Shown in pieces: positions 45,468 to 56,400 of a stretch of 64,000 nucleotides of DNA. Below the pieces are notes generated by a model. The model had not been told where the DNA came from. It saw only the letters and a program-made list of their open reading frames with translations, and did not search any database. This DNA comes from Cliona cf. orientalis (lineage: Eukaryota > Porifera > Demospongiae > Clionaida > Clionaidae), in the NCBI GenBank assembly GCA_963930775.1, contig OZ005704.1:1364001-1428000 (forward strand), written 5' to 3'. Both the position numbers and the translations under genes were made by a program. Each line of letters opens with the position of its first letter. Position 1 is the stretch's first letter.

Positions 45468-48045
45468 ATGGAGGACACAAAAGGTGAGTTGCTCAGAATG
45501 AATTTTAGCTTACATAGACAAAAAGTGTGGTGAAAATTAGCTTTTTATTACTTTGTAGAGTCTAATTCCTCAAGGAAAAGCCCTGAAGCCTGTTCACGTG
45601 AGCCTCCTCTCCAACTTCAAAGCCTTCAAGCTCAAGACAAGCAGGTTAGCTGAGCTAATGGTACATAAAAATTTCGTGGCTTTGGGAGAGTATCGATAAA
45701 AGCTATATTTCCCTTTTTTATCACTTACACCATACGTGTAGGTCTCTCTCTCTAAACATCATGGCTTGAAGGAGCTGAGCTGGCCTCCCAGACTACCAAT
45801 AGGAGGAGGGCAGTCTACATCTCTCAAACAATTCCCTTTACAACCACTTCCCCCCTCTCACTCTCAAGCTCCTGTTATTATTACAGCTGGCAGGCCCATT
45901 GTCATCCTCCCAAACGACTACATTCATAGTCATCGTGACTATCCCCCTGGAGCTAGTCTGTCACTGGGACACTTTCGTGACCCTACCCCTGCCCCTATAA
46001 TCACACCAGTTGACAATGATTATGCCACTACCACCGCCTCTGCCCCTATTATTATACCTGTTGATGACAGCAGTGTGAAGAACACGGTACCAGCCAGACA
46101 GTTTGGTGGTGTCAAGGCTATTGAGTTCACTGACGATAAACGATGTATTGTTCCTGGACAGCCAGAAGCCGATCCTCACGATAAGGAAGAGTCTACATTC
46201 AGTACCGGCAAGCACACTTCCCAGCTCATAAGCTGTGGCAATAACAGCAATTCTCAAGAACTGAATACTGTCCCAAACAATCCAACCGCCACTGAATTCG
46301 ATGTCACAAGCCTACGTAAAGTAGACCCCATACCTAATAATGATGAATCAGCAAATTCCACTGCCGAAATGTCATCACAAAATCCATCCTCCAATGGACC
46401 ACTATCGTTGGGGGTGGAGTCTGGTAATGAGGTACAAAATCTTGAGCAATTGCAGCTGCCAGTGAAGAAGCCCTCTTCTGTGAGAGTATCCCCTTTAATT
46501 ATGAGCTGCTATGAGGAAAACAAGGAGCAGCTTATATTGGATGACTCTGACAGTGAGTTGGAAATGCCAGAATGTAGTAAGAGCGCTTCTTGTACGCCTC
46601 AGCAAAGTGCTGAAAAAAGTACATCCGAGAGTGGAATAGAAGATCACATACATGATTCAAACATCAATATGCCACCTCCTAAAGAAGAGACACTAGAAGC
46701 TGATGCACCTCCTCCAAAACGAGCAAAATTAATGGAAATGTCAACAGCAAATTCTTTAGATGCTCTTGCTGATAGTGAAGATCATTCCGATGAGAAGCAA
46801 GATGATGATCCACAGAATCCTATAGTTGCCGAACCTAGAGACAATTTTGAGCAAGCTGTTCCCCCCAAGGTTCCCCGGTTTGCTGATAATGAACCTCTTG
46901 AAGCTGCTGAGCCTACTGAAACATCCTCTACTACAGTTCCAGACCACTCCCTCAAGCTGGAGTGCCCTCATGAGCCCCTGGATGCCCACGTGAGTGATGG
47001 CAAAGATACCATTGACCAAATGCTACCAATGGAGAGTGCTAGAGAGCATGCCATGGTGCCTAATTTAGTAAGATGTGCCAACGATAATCAATTGGATGAC
47101 AATAGGGATGAACCCGACGATGATGGGAGTGGCAGCACCCACCTCAAAGCTTATGTTGATGCTCAAGACCTGCATCCCTCCTGCTTAGGGAGCCTTGAAC
47201 GTACACTAACTGGAGCGGATGATAATCTGGTGCCTGGACAAACGATAGTTGAGCAGAAGATGGAAACAGGAATTCAAGTGCCAGAGCTACACAAAGCTAT
47301 GCCATCACCATGTTATCCACTCAAATCTGCTGAGTCAGCTGACACTGTTATTTCTGCCAAACCTGGAGCAGACGTGTGCACCCCTTCCTTGGTAGTGCCC
47401 CCTACAATGGAGCCAGTTCGACTTCCTACAGAACACCAGATTGTTCCAGAAGAATTTGCCGGCAATACTACACCATCATCTTCTCAGTCACTCTATACCG
47501 AACATGATTTTCACGAAAAATGCAAACTCTCTCTCCAGTTCCAGGAAGAAAGCAGCATCGATGATGAACTAAGCGTTCCTCGAGTGTTGAGTATGTCACT
47601 GGATTCCATTGAAAAAAGGTTGAATATTGCACCTACCTTATCACATTCAGACGACCAAGCCTTGCCAGATATAGATTCCCCTTCCCAGTTGACTCAGCCA
47701 CACTATAATGATGATAGTAGTCCCGTTGGAGGTAGTGGGACTTGCAGGCTTGATAAACAGATTGGAGTCCCCATGACCAGTGGACAGAACCTTGGTCCAT
47801 TTGGATTTCGACTTGGAAAACACATTCCTTGTCATCAGAGTAAGATGCTGAGAGTGTTTAATACATGTAGATACTCTTATTAGAACACACTATTTTAATT
47901 TATTGTCAGGTTAACTTAATTTTACTCTCTTTCCGTAGGTTCAGAGAATTCTACTTCAACCACTCGTCTTAACCTGGGCAGGCCCCATCTTCGACTTGGT
48001 CTCTCCAAACGTCAGCAGTGTACACCACTACACAGGCCAAAATGA
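45468..48045 (+). CDS. Protein with C-terminal RAD51-interacting motif (RAD51AP1-like)
   Basis: Exons 45468-45483, 45559-45644, 45742-47839 and 47939-48045 join in phase (1/0/1) to 768 residues. The start MEDTKESNSSRK and the last exon need splicing; a single-exon reading would end at 47883 with the wrong tail. The C-terminus LRLGLSKRQQCTPLHRPK matches the RAD51-interacting motif at the end of RAD51AP1/RAD51AP2, which bind RAD51 and stimulate strand invasion. The long middle exon is acidic and apparently disordered. It contains an acidic SUMO-interacting-type motif LILDDSDSE (about 46531-46557) and a Myc-type nuclear signal PPKRAKL (about 46711-46731). I see no folded domain. Length and the rest of the sequence do not match human RAD51AP1 (about 350 residues), so the name rests on the tail. 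Expression with NAA40 is likely through the shared promoter. Confidence 0.72.
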
Positions 48046-48185
48046 TGAAGATACCACACAAGTACATTATGCTAGTACTGTAGCCATCATATAATTATTA
48101 TTTATTCACTCATGATTCATGTCCATTAGTCTACCTACCTGCTGTGTTATCACAGAATAATGCATCACTCTAAGCTATAATATGT

Positions 48186-48385
48186 ATGACATCAAAAATG
48201 GTCGCATGATAAACAATGAGTATCTTTTTCTCCACACACAGTTGTCCAATTCTCTCTATTAATTTTTCATTGTTTGAGTCAGTGATGGGTCTTCTGATTT
48301 TCCCATGCTCATGCAAGTGTACAACAAGCAATGGAGCTGCATGATCTAAAGTTTATAGACTAGTCACCAAGCCTTTAAAATAATA
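48186..48385 (-). pseudogene. CapA-like gene remnant with the exons deleted
   Basis: ATGTATGACATCAAAAATGG to TTTTCCCATGCTC matches the 3' flank of the CapA-like copies (51731, 60428). It then jumps directly to intron text (ACAACAAGCAATGGAGCTGC) that lies beyond exon 3 in those copies. The coding part is gone. Confidence 0.7.
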
Positions 48386-48559
48386 ATATACATGTACAGA
48401 TTTATGGTACGAAATGAACCTTGTGTATTTGCTGTACTATGGTATCTAACATTTCTAGATTTAATTAAATGTCATGTACAGAAACCATACGCGCTAATTG
48501 TACCTCAATGTAACCTCATCACTGTCTGAACAATAATCTTAAACCATTTAGTTTGATAG

Positions 48560-48680
48560 ATCAGAGATAGTTACAGGTGCCAAGTTTCATAGGTGAGAAG
48601 CTAGGCCGGCTGAACCAGCGATATAATGCACACGTGGCGTATGCTGACCCATTGTACATGTAACAACCAGCGAAGCCACA
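48560..48680 (+). pseudogene. Truncated desaturase 5' fragment (start codon lost)
   Basis: ATG is changed to ATA (CAGAGATAGTTACAGG). Then CTAGGCCGGCTGAACCAGCG, GCGTATGCTG and ACCCATTGTACATGTAA. Confidence 0.8.
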
Positions 48681-48873
48681 GACGAATGAAGTATTAGTAT
48701 ACTTAATGTACATAATATATGTACAATGTCACGCATACTAATGACAGAAACCATAACTGATAATCATCACCGTCTCAATTAAAATTAATGTATATCCATT
48801 CAAACCTGTTGAACAGCTGCTCCTATAAACTTCGTTTACCATAGATAAACAATGTTAGTTTGACAGATCAGAA

Positions 48874-50250
48874 ATGAGCTGAAAAAGCAACACTTGTTTC
48901 ACAGGCGAGGAGCTAGGCCGGCTGAACCAGCGACACAATGCACATGTAGCCTACGCTGGCAAGGTGTACGACGCCAGTGGGTTCCTGGCAAAGCATCCAG
49001 GTGGCTGCGACCAGTTGATGCTGGGAGCTGGGCGAGATATCACGCAGCTGTTTCAGAGCTATCACAAACCCGGGAGTGCCAAACTCATTGGAGAGAAATG
49101 CAAGTATGTAGGTGAACTAGTGGACAATCAAATGCCCACCTTTCCACCAACTGAGGGGGAATTCTTCTGCACACTTCACTCAAGAGTAATGGATTACTTC
49201 AAGTCGAGCAACCTTGATCCAAAAGTGGATGCATTTGCCTTCCTTCGTTACACGACCTTTGCTGTGCTCTCCATCCTATTCTGGTGTTGGTGTATCGTTC
49301 TATGCCAGTCGTCATGGCAATTTACAGCACTGTTGGCGGCAGCTGCATCAGGATTTTTTGGTATACTTGTTGCCATAACTCTTACTCACGATGGTAAGCA
49401 CTTCGCCATCACCCACAAGCCATGGGTCTGGAGAGCATCTACTTTCGTTAGCGATTGTATCAATGGGATATCCTCCCTCCCCTGGATGTATCAACACACC
49501 TACGGCCATCACATCTTCACCAATATAGATGGGTCAGATCCTGACATTGAGACAACAAATGATGGTCTTGATTTCTGGAGGATAAAGCCATTTCAGCGAT
49601 GGTTTCCCAACTATCGTTTTCAACACATCTATATGCCAATCTTGTACTCATTACTGACCATAAAAATGAAACTTCAAGACTTCCACTCCATCCTCGTAAT
49701 GAAAAAGGGAACCATTCGAATCAACCAACTAAGCACATATCAGCTCGTCTCCTTTATTGCTTCTAAGGCAATCTGCTTTTCATACAGGCTCATCCTCCCT
49801 TACCCGTTTATGCCCCTATCATCAATATTTCTAATGAACCTTACTGCTGAGTTAACCACTGGACTCTGGCTGGGGCTAATAACACAAATAAACCATATCA
49901 ATGCCAAAGCTTTTTTATCTTCTCCGACAGCAGAAACTTCACAGAAAAAGGATAAAAAAATAATTAAACAAAACTGGGCAGAGTTCCAGGTTGCTTCGAC
50001 TGTCGACTATGCCACAGAGAGCTGGTTCTGGACCGTATTCTCAGGAGGTCAGAATCACCAGGTGGCGCATCACCTATTTCCAGGAATGCTGCAAACCTAC
50101 TGTCCCCAAATAACACCAATCATTAAGAAAACTTGCGCCGAATTTGGACTCGACTATTATGAAATTCCGTCCTTCTGGGATGCTCTGCGCTCTCATCTTG
50201 GGTTCCTGAAGGTCATGGGTGCCGCACCAAAGTCCCAGACAAAGAGATAA
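48874..50250 (+). pseudogene. Front-end desaturase copy D8 with a nonsense codon at position 3
   Basis: Promoter and ATG (48874) are intact, but codon 3 is TGA where D3 and D6-D9 have TCA or TCT (ATG AGC TGA). After it the frame is open for 455 codons to TAA. HPGG, HTYGHH and QVAHH are present. Box 1 reads HDGKH (Lys for Asn), and the third-box region reads SGGQNHQVAHH. The next in-frame ATG (49018, in QLMLGAG) would drop the heme motif. With one nonsense change and no other damage this is a very young pseudogene, or a gene translated by readthrough or from a non-AUG start. The final codon before stop is Arg, not Gly. Confidence 0.85.
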
Positions 50251-50536
50251 TAAACAAACATACATGCGTACTACGTCAACCTTACTTGCTGAACTACTGG
50301 TATATATACATGTATATGTATACACATGTAAATATATAGCACAAAATAAACCTTATGTACTTGCTGCACTATTGTATCCACTGTGAATATTTTGAGATTT
50401 ATGGCACAAATGTCATGTACAGAAACCATAGCTGATAACTCCACCTCATTACTGTCTCAATTACATTTATTAAACAGTATCTGTTGAACAGCTGCTCCTA
50501 TAAACCTTAGTTAGACGTCGGTTTGACAGATCAGAG

Positions 50537-50650
50537 ATGGCCTCACATAGTGACAGGCATTTGACAAGTGAGAAGCTAGGCCGGCTGAACCAGCAACACA
50601 ATGCACGCGTGGCCTATGCTGACCCATTGTACATGTAACAGCCGGCGAAG
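50537..50650 (+). pseudogene. Truncated desaturase 5' fragment
   Basis: ATGGCCTCACATAGTGACAGG, then TTTGACAAGTGAG (TGA in frame), GCCTATGCTG and ACCCATTGTACATGTAA. A decayed promoter copy lies in front. Confidence 0.85.
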
Positions 50651-50804
50651 CCACAGGGTCTCCAATAGACGAAGGAAGCATCGGTATACATATAATATAT
50701 GTGTATACTAATGGATGCAGATACCATAACTGATAACTGCACCTGGTGTACTCTTCGCTATTTGATGATCAATTGACAGAAACCATAGCTGATAACTGCA
50801 CCTC

Positions 50805-51310
50805 ATCACCATCTCAACTCAAGCTATGTAGAGCACATACCCCGCACACATATTGCGCAATCTATAGATTTACTTTCGGTGAATGGCTATAATTTTATGA
50901 TTTTCAGAGAAATGTTATAGTGGAAATGCTGCTTAGTTGTATTGGGAGTCCCGGTGACACTTGAAAAAGCACTCTCTGCACCCAGACCTAGCTCGGACTA
51001 GTAAGACTTGAACTGCTACCTATATCTTGTTGTAATAATAGTATAGCTATCTTACATTATGATTGGTTCCATAGGGCTTCAGATTTCAATCAGCGGATCC
51101 ACTCTAGCTATAGATGTCATGAGCACTATTCAGAACATTGACAATTTTTATCAGTCATACTCTTGGCCAGTTAGTTGTGCGCATGAGCAGAAAGCACAAA
51201 GAGCATACATCATGCATTGATGGGCACTGTCAATAGGCACCGCTACGGCTATGTCCAACAAAAAAGCACTATTTGTGATGCTTGTGGACCGTATCCCTCG
51301 ATTTTAACCT
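50805..51310 (+). repeat. Module R copy
   Basis: Full-length copy from CATCTCAACTCAAGC to GGACCGTATCCCTCG, uninterrupted. It is the closest relative of the copy at 59033-59705. Confidence 0.85.
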
Positions 51311-51358
51311 ATAAACTGTTTCATCATAGATAGACGACAGCAATTTGATAGATCAGAG

Positions 51359-51730
51359 ATGGACTCACATAGTAACAAGTGTTTCACAGGTGAGAAGCTA
51401 GGCAAAGGTATGATATATGATAAACAAACATACATGTATACTATACTTGAATTTTACTTGCTGAACTATTGGTATAGCTAGCTACCTACATATAAATTTC
51501 TAGATTTATGGCACAAAATGTATTATTGTAGCCACGACATTTCTAGATTCAATTAAATGACAGAAACCATACATGATATTAACTGTACCTCAATGTAACC
51601 TCATCACTCTCTCAATTACATGTATATCCATTTAAACCTGTTGAACAGCTGCTTCTATACCTTAAACTATTTAGTTTGATAGATCAGAGATAGTGACAGG
51701 TGTTTCACAAGTGAGAAGCTAGGCCGGCTA
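51359..51730 (+). pseudogene. Two very short desaturase 5' fragments
   Basis: 51359-51405 (ATGGACTCACATAGTAACAAG to GAAGCTAGGCAAAGG) and 51680-51730 (CAGAGATAGTGACAGG to CTAGGCCGGCTAATG). The second ends exactly where the CapA-like block begins, so it marks a duplication breakpoint. Confidence 0.75.
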
Positions 51731-52912
51731 ATGTATGATATCAAAAATGCTCGCATGATAAACAATGAGTATCTTTTTCTCCACACACAGTTGTCCAATT
51801 CTCTCTATTTTCAATATTTGAGTCAGTGATGGGTCTTCTGATTTTCCCATGCTCGTGATACGTCATAGGTAGAGTGACATACTCAGCGATAGCTGGCTCT
51901 GAGCTTTAGGACAAAGTTTAATGAAACTTGGAGCTTATTTTTAGCATGCATGGTCATACTTTGATATGCGGATCTTGTAGATTCTTGTGTGAGTTTCTCT
52001 TTCCATCAGCCCATCCCTCGCTGCTGGCTGTACCTGCTGACACTCCTTGTCCCTTGAATACTGCCACTTATTGGACACCTATTATTGTATCATTTGCCAG
52101 GGGCAGCAGTTAATTACATCAAATCTCACCTTATTCCAGCACATGGTCAGAACTGAGTACATGCCCTAATGAGAACAAGATCAGGGTTTTCCCCATGTAG
52201 GCATGGCCCTGTACTCCATTTGGGTGGTGTCCTACAATGATATCGACTCCTAGGCCAGCCAAGTGCCTGGCAACTGGTAGAGCCATTTCATCAGGAAAGG
52301 AACTTGTTCTCCAGCCCCAGTACACCAGCACTATGATCAAACTCACTCCATGCTGTAGCAAACATTGAAAACAGAATCTGGTCATGAGATGGTACACTTC
52401 ATGGCTGGGAAAGCATGCAATATCATACACACATAGTCAATCCCTTTATAATTAAAGGGGTACGTCCTCTTTTAGACTATCACCACTAGGTGGAAACACT
52501 AATTAGAATTTACCACTTTGAGTTCGTTTATGACTGAGGTGGCCAGTTTGGAGTTGTACTTGGCTGGTCCAAAGGGGAGCTGAGCTGACTCCACACACAT
52601 CCCATGAACAGTACAGAAAGACACCAAGCCAATCCTCTGTCCATTCACCGTCATGATGTGATACTTCTTGGCATTTAGACCAAACCACTTCAATTCTGCT
52701 GCCTCCAGAGCACGTGTGGTCTGTCGAATACTCTCTGTATTTAATTTTGCTTCCTGGGATATCGGCTCACTTGCTAGAGATACCAGGCTCACTCCAATAA
52801 TATCATAGAGAGATCCTTGTTTGGATACAATAATTTTTATAAGACAAGTGCACAACAAGCAATGGACCTGCATGATCTAAAGTTTATAGACTAGTCACCA
52901 AGCCCTTAAAAA
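51731..52912 (-). pseudogene. Broken CapA-like gene (exons 3-5 only)
   Basis: Copies of exon 3 (52814-52514), exon 4 (52352-52130) and the proposed exon 5 (52060-51941) of the gene at 60640-62283. Exons 1 and 2 are absent. Exon 4 lacks 11 bp relative to the intact copy, which shifts the frame and puts TAA just before the donor. The acceptor of exon 3 has changed to CAAGG, shifting the junction by one base. It still shows GVDIIVGHHPNGVQ and IVLVYWGWRTSSFP. No start codon or promoter is preserved. Confidence 0.8.
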
Positions 52913-53098
52913 TTTAGTAATAATATACATATATGTAAATTTCTGGCACAAAATGAACCTTGTGTATTTGCTGTACTATTGTATCCATAACATTTCTAGA
53001 TTTAACTAAAATTCATGTACAGAAACCATACACAATAATTGTACCTCAATGTAACCTCATCACTGTCTGAATAATAACCTTAGTTTGATAGATCAGAG

Positions 53099-53225
53099 AT
53101 GGACTCACATAGATACAGGCGTTTCACAGGTGAGAAGCTAGGCCTGGCTTAACCAGCGACACGATGCACACGTGGCCTATGCTGATCCATGCATTGTACA
53201 TGTAACAGCCAGCAAAGCCATAGGC
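53099..53225 (+). pseudogene. Truncated desaturase 5' fragment, split
   Basis: ATGGACTCACATAGATACAGG to CCAGCAAAGCCATAGG. The usual continuation (TCTCCAATAGACAAAGGAAG) is found at 54011, after a 785-bp insertion. Confidence 0.8.
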
Positions 53226-54010
53226 TCTCATTTAAGCTCCCCATGCAATACTATATTATTGCCAATGATTATAATTGGGTATGCAGCAGCCGTGCGAGCT
53301 GTGCCAACAAAGTACAAGACTTAGTACAAGGAGTACAAATTCATAAGAGCACAAATGACACGAAAATACTAAACATAGGCATAACTGGGATGGGCTGAAA
53401 AATTTGCACTTTTAATTTAGGCTATGCTAGCCAACATAGCCATGGAAAAAAACCTCTCCAAAAAAACCTCATTTTTTGAGGAAAAAAACCGAAATAAAAA
53501 CATCCCAGGCTAAGCAATGTTAACGATAACAGAATCACAGATTTAATAGCCATATTCCAGTCCACCTGGGTCAGCCGCACATTGGTGTCTGTTCCGGTAG
53601 AATTTCCCAGTATGTCAATCCTACACACTTCTGCATTAAACTCAAAGACATTGCACTGGTATGCATAATTATAGCTATACATACATTCAACATGTACATT
53701 CTAATGTAACAATTACCTTTGCTGGACAGCAATGAGAATAACTGTTGCGAGAGTGACTATCTCTGGCCCTGCAGCCGCTTTTAATACCTGCACACCAGCC
53801 CTGGCCAGTCTAGAGCAGCAGCTGCCCCCCCGCCAGTCCGCCGTCCTCCAGAAATACAATTACTATAGCTATCTTCTTGCCGCCTCCCGCCCGACAACGC
53901 ACGAGTGTGCGCATGCGCACACACGACAATTGCATGCATGCGGTACATTGCAACAATAAGAGCTTATTTTCTGTCTAATTCGCTTCGCTTCAAACAACAG
54001 AAAATATACG
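53226..54010. other. Unidentified 785-bp insertion with an NRF1-type site and exon-like pieces
   Basis: It interrupts a desaturase fragment. On the minus strand an exon-like piece follows a CAG acceptor at about 53660 (CNVFEFNAEVCRIDIL, NVRLTQVDWNM). It is preceded by a GC-rich piece ending in AAAG/GTAATTG (about 53729) and by the palindrome TGCGCATGCGCA (53908-53919), an NRF1-type promoter site. I do not recognise the protein. It may be the 5' end of a gene moved here. Confidence 0.35.
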
Positions 54011-54082
54011 TCTCCAATAGACAAAGGAAGTATCAGTGTACTTATAATATACATATCATAGAGTCGGTAGACTCTATAAGTA

Positions 54083-54359
54083 GGGATGACCCAGATATGC
54101 CATATATGTAATACATTACAAAATATCAAATATTTCAAAACAAATAAATTTTTAAGATTTTACTTTCATATTCATAATCTACACCAGATTGGCAACTAGG
54201 GAACAACTTGAATGTGTCCCCTACATACCTCATTCAACAAATACGTCGACATTAATAGGTGCGTAATGATCAAGTAAAGCAAGCGTAGGGATGTATAGTA
54301 GAGTAGATGCGATTATCCCTTACAAATCTTATTTGTGTACTTTTTGATCCTGCCATCCC
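54083..54359. mobile_element. Possible small TA-flanked element
   Basis: Flanked by TA and bounded by GGGATGACC and, on the other strand, GGGATGGCA. It interrupts the repeat unit between ATATACATAT and CTAATGGACAGAAACC. The inverted ends are short, so this is tentative. Confidence 0.4.
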
Positions 54360-54548
54360 TACTAACTTCATCCTTCAATTTTATTCAATTGTTTTTATAC
54401 TTGTTATATGTACAAGTATACTAATGGACAGAAACCATAGCTGATAACTGCACCTCATCACCGTCTCAATTACGTGTATATCCATTCAAACCTGTTGAAC
54501 AGCTGCTCCTATATTTACCATAGACAACGTCAGTTTGATAGATCAGAG

Positions 54549-55934
54549 ATGAGCTCACAAAGCGACACTTGTTTTACAGGAGAGGAGCTAGGCCGGCTGA
54601 ACCAGTGGCACAATGCACATGTAGGCTACGCTGGCAAGGTGTACGACGCCAGTGGGTTCCTGGCAAAGCATCCAGGTGGCTGCGACCAGTTGATGCTGGG
54701 AGCTGGGAGAGATATCACGCAGCTGTTTCAGAGCTATCACAAACCCGGGACTGCCAAACTCATTGGAGAGAAATGCAAGTATGTAGGTGAACTAGTGGAC
54801 AATCAAATGCCCACCTTTTCTCCAACAGAGGGGGAATTCTTCTGCACGCTTCGCTCGAGAGTAATGGATTACTTCAAGTCAAACAACCTTGATCCAAAAG
54901 TGAACGTATTTGCCTTCCTTCGTTACACGACCTCTGCTGTGCTCTCCATCCTATTCTGGTGTTTGTGCATCATTTTAGACCAGTCGTCATGGCAACTCAC
55001 TGCATTGTTGGCGGCAGCTGCATCCGGATTGTTTGGTATACTTATCCTCCTCACTCTTAATCACGAGGGTAACCACTTTGCCATCACCCACAAGCCGTGG
55101 GTCTGGAGAGCATCCACTTTCATTAGCGATTGTATCTACGGGATGTCCTCCTTCTCCGTGATACATCAACATACCTATGGCCATCACATCTTCACCAATA
55201 TAGATGGGTCAGACCCTGATATTAACACGATAAATGATGGTTTCGACTTCTGGAGGCTCAAGCCATTTCAGCGATGGTTTCCCATCCATCGTTTTCAACA
55301 CATCTATATGCCAATACTGTACTCAATAGCTACCATGAAATTGAAACTTCAAGACTTCCACTCAATGCTCGTAATGAAAAAGGGACCTATTCGAATGAAT
55401 CAACCAGGCACATATCAGCTTATCTCCTTCACTGCTTCTAAGGTAATCTTTTTTTCATACAGGCTTGTCCTTCCTTACATATTCGTGCCCCTACTATCAA
55501 TATTTCTATTGAACCTTGCTGCTGAAGTGACTGCCAGTCTCTGGATAGCGCCAATAGCACAAGTAAGCCACGTCAATACTGAAGCTTTCTTGTCTTCTCC
55601 AACGGTAGAGAATTCTGGCGACTCATTGAAAAATGATCAAACAATAATTAAACAAAATTGGGCAGAGTTCCAGGTTGCTACGGCGGTTGACTACGCCACA
55701 GAGAGCTGGTTCTGGACCGTATTCACAGGGGCTGCGAACCACCAGGTGGCACATCACCTCTTCCCTGGAGTCCTGCACATCTACTATCCCCAAATAACAC
55801 CAATTGTCAAAAGAACCTGTGCCGAATTTGGACTCCACTATAATGAAGTGCCGACCTACTGGGATGCTCAGCGCTGTCATCTTGCGTTCCTGAAGGTCAT
55901 GGGTGCTGCATCAAAGTCCCAGACAAAGGGATGA
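54549..55934 (+). CDS. Front-end fatty acyl desaturase, copy D9
   Basis: Single exon, 461 residues, start MSSQSDTCF. HPGG is at 41-44. Box 1 reads HEGNH (172-176) as in D4, with a different approach (LILLTLN). Box 2 is preceded by FSVIHQ instead of the LPWMYQ/IPWIYE of the others (HTYGHH at 208-213), and box 3 is QVAHH (399-403). W20 replaces R in LNQWHN, and Q replaces L in WDAQRCHL near the end. The promoter has TATATTT instead of TATAAA. Probably functional; the aromatic-to-Ser/Val change next to box 2 is the most radical near the active site in the array. Confidence 0.94.
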   Translation: MSSQSDTCFTGEELGRLNQWHNAHVGYAGKVYDASGFLAKHPGGCDQLMLGAGRDITQLFQSYHKPGTAKLIGEKCKYVGELVDNQMPTFSPTEGEFFCTLRSRVMDYFKSNNLDPKVNVFAFLRYTTSAVLSILFWCLCIILDQSSWQLTALLAAAASGLFGILILLTLNHEGNHFAITHKPWVWRASTFISDCIYGMSSFSVIHQHTYGHHIFTNIDGSDPDINTINDGFDFWRLKPFQRWFPIHRFQHIYMPILYSIATMKLKLQDFHSMLVMKKGPIRMNQPGTYQLISFTASKVIFFSYRLVLPYIFVPLLSIFLLNLAAEVTASLWIAPIAQVSHVNTEAFLSSPTVENSGDSLKNDQTIIKQNWAEFQVATAVDYATESWFWTVFTGAANHQVAHHLFPGVLHIYYPQITPIVKRTCAEFGLHYNEVPTYWDAQRCHLAFLKVMGAASKSQTKG

Positions 55935-56234
55935 CAAGTAAACATACATCATCCGTACCTCACTTGAACCTTACTTGCTGAACTATTGGTATACCCACAG
56001 TTATATACATGTACATGTAAACTTCCAGATTTATGGCACAAATGAACCTTACGTATTTGCTGTACTATTGTATTTCTAGATTTATGACACAAATGTCATG
56101 TACAGAACCATACACGATAATTGTACCTCAATGTAATCTCATCACTGTCTCAATTACAATGTCATGTATATCCATTTAAACCTGTTGTACGGCTGCTCCT
56201 ATAACCTTAAACCATTTAGTTTGATAGATCAGAA

Positions 56235-56397
56235 ATGGCCTCCCATACATGTACGTAGTGACAGGCGTTTCACAGGTGAGAAGCTAGGCCGGCTGAATCA
56301 GCGACACAATGCACACGTGGCCTATGCTGACCCATTGTATATGTAACAGCCGCGAAGCCACAGGGTCTCCAATTGACGAAGAAAGCATCAGTATACA
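56235..56397 (+). pseudogene. Truncated desaturase 5' fragment
   Basis: ATGGCCTCCCATACATGTACG, homology to GCCTATGCTG, then ACCCATTGTATATGTAA and GGGTCTCCAATTGACGAAG. It runs up to the transposon at 56401. Confidence 0.85.
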
Positions 56398-56400
56398 TAA

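Noticed and set aside
45766..47883. Single-exon 705-codon gene starting at TTG
   Set aside because: The frame continues upstream to an acceptor at 45741, and the true tail comes from the exon at 47939, which restores the RAD51-interacting motif. The last 14 codons of the long frame are intron.
48964..50250. D8 as an intact gene with a GTG start
   Set aside because: GTG is not a normal eukaryotic start. The aligned ATG at 48874 is followed by TGA at codon 3, so I treat D8 as a near-intact pseudogene.
53732..53959. 75-codon frame on the + strand
   Set aside because: GC-rich open stretch across the NRF1 palindrome; no domain and no splice partner. The minus strand gives a somewhat better exon pattern.
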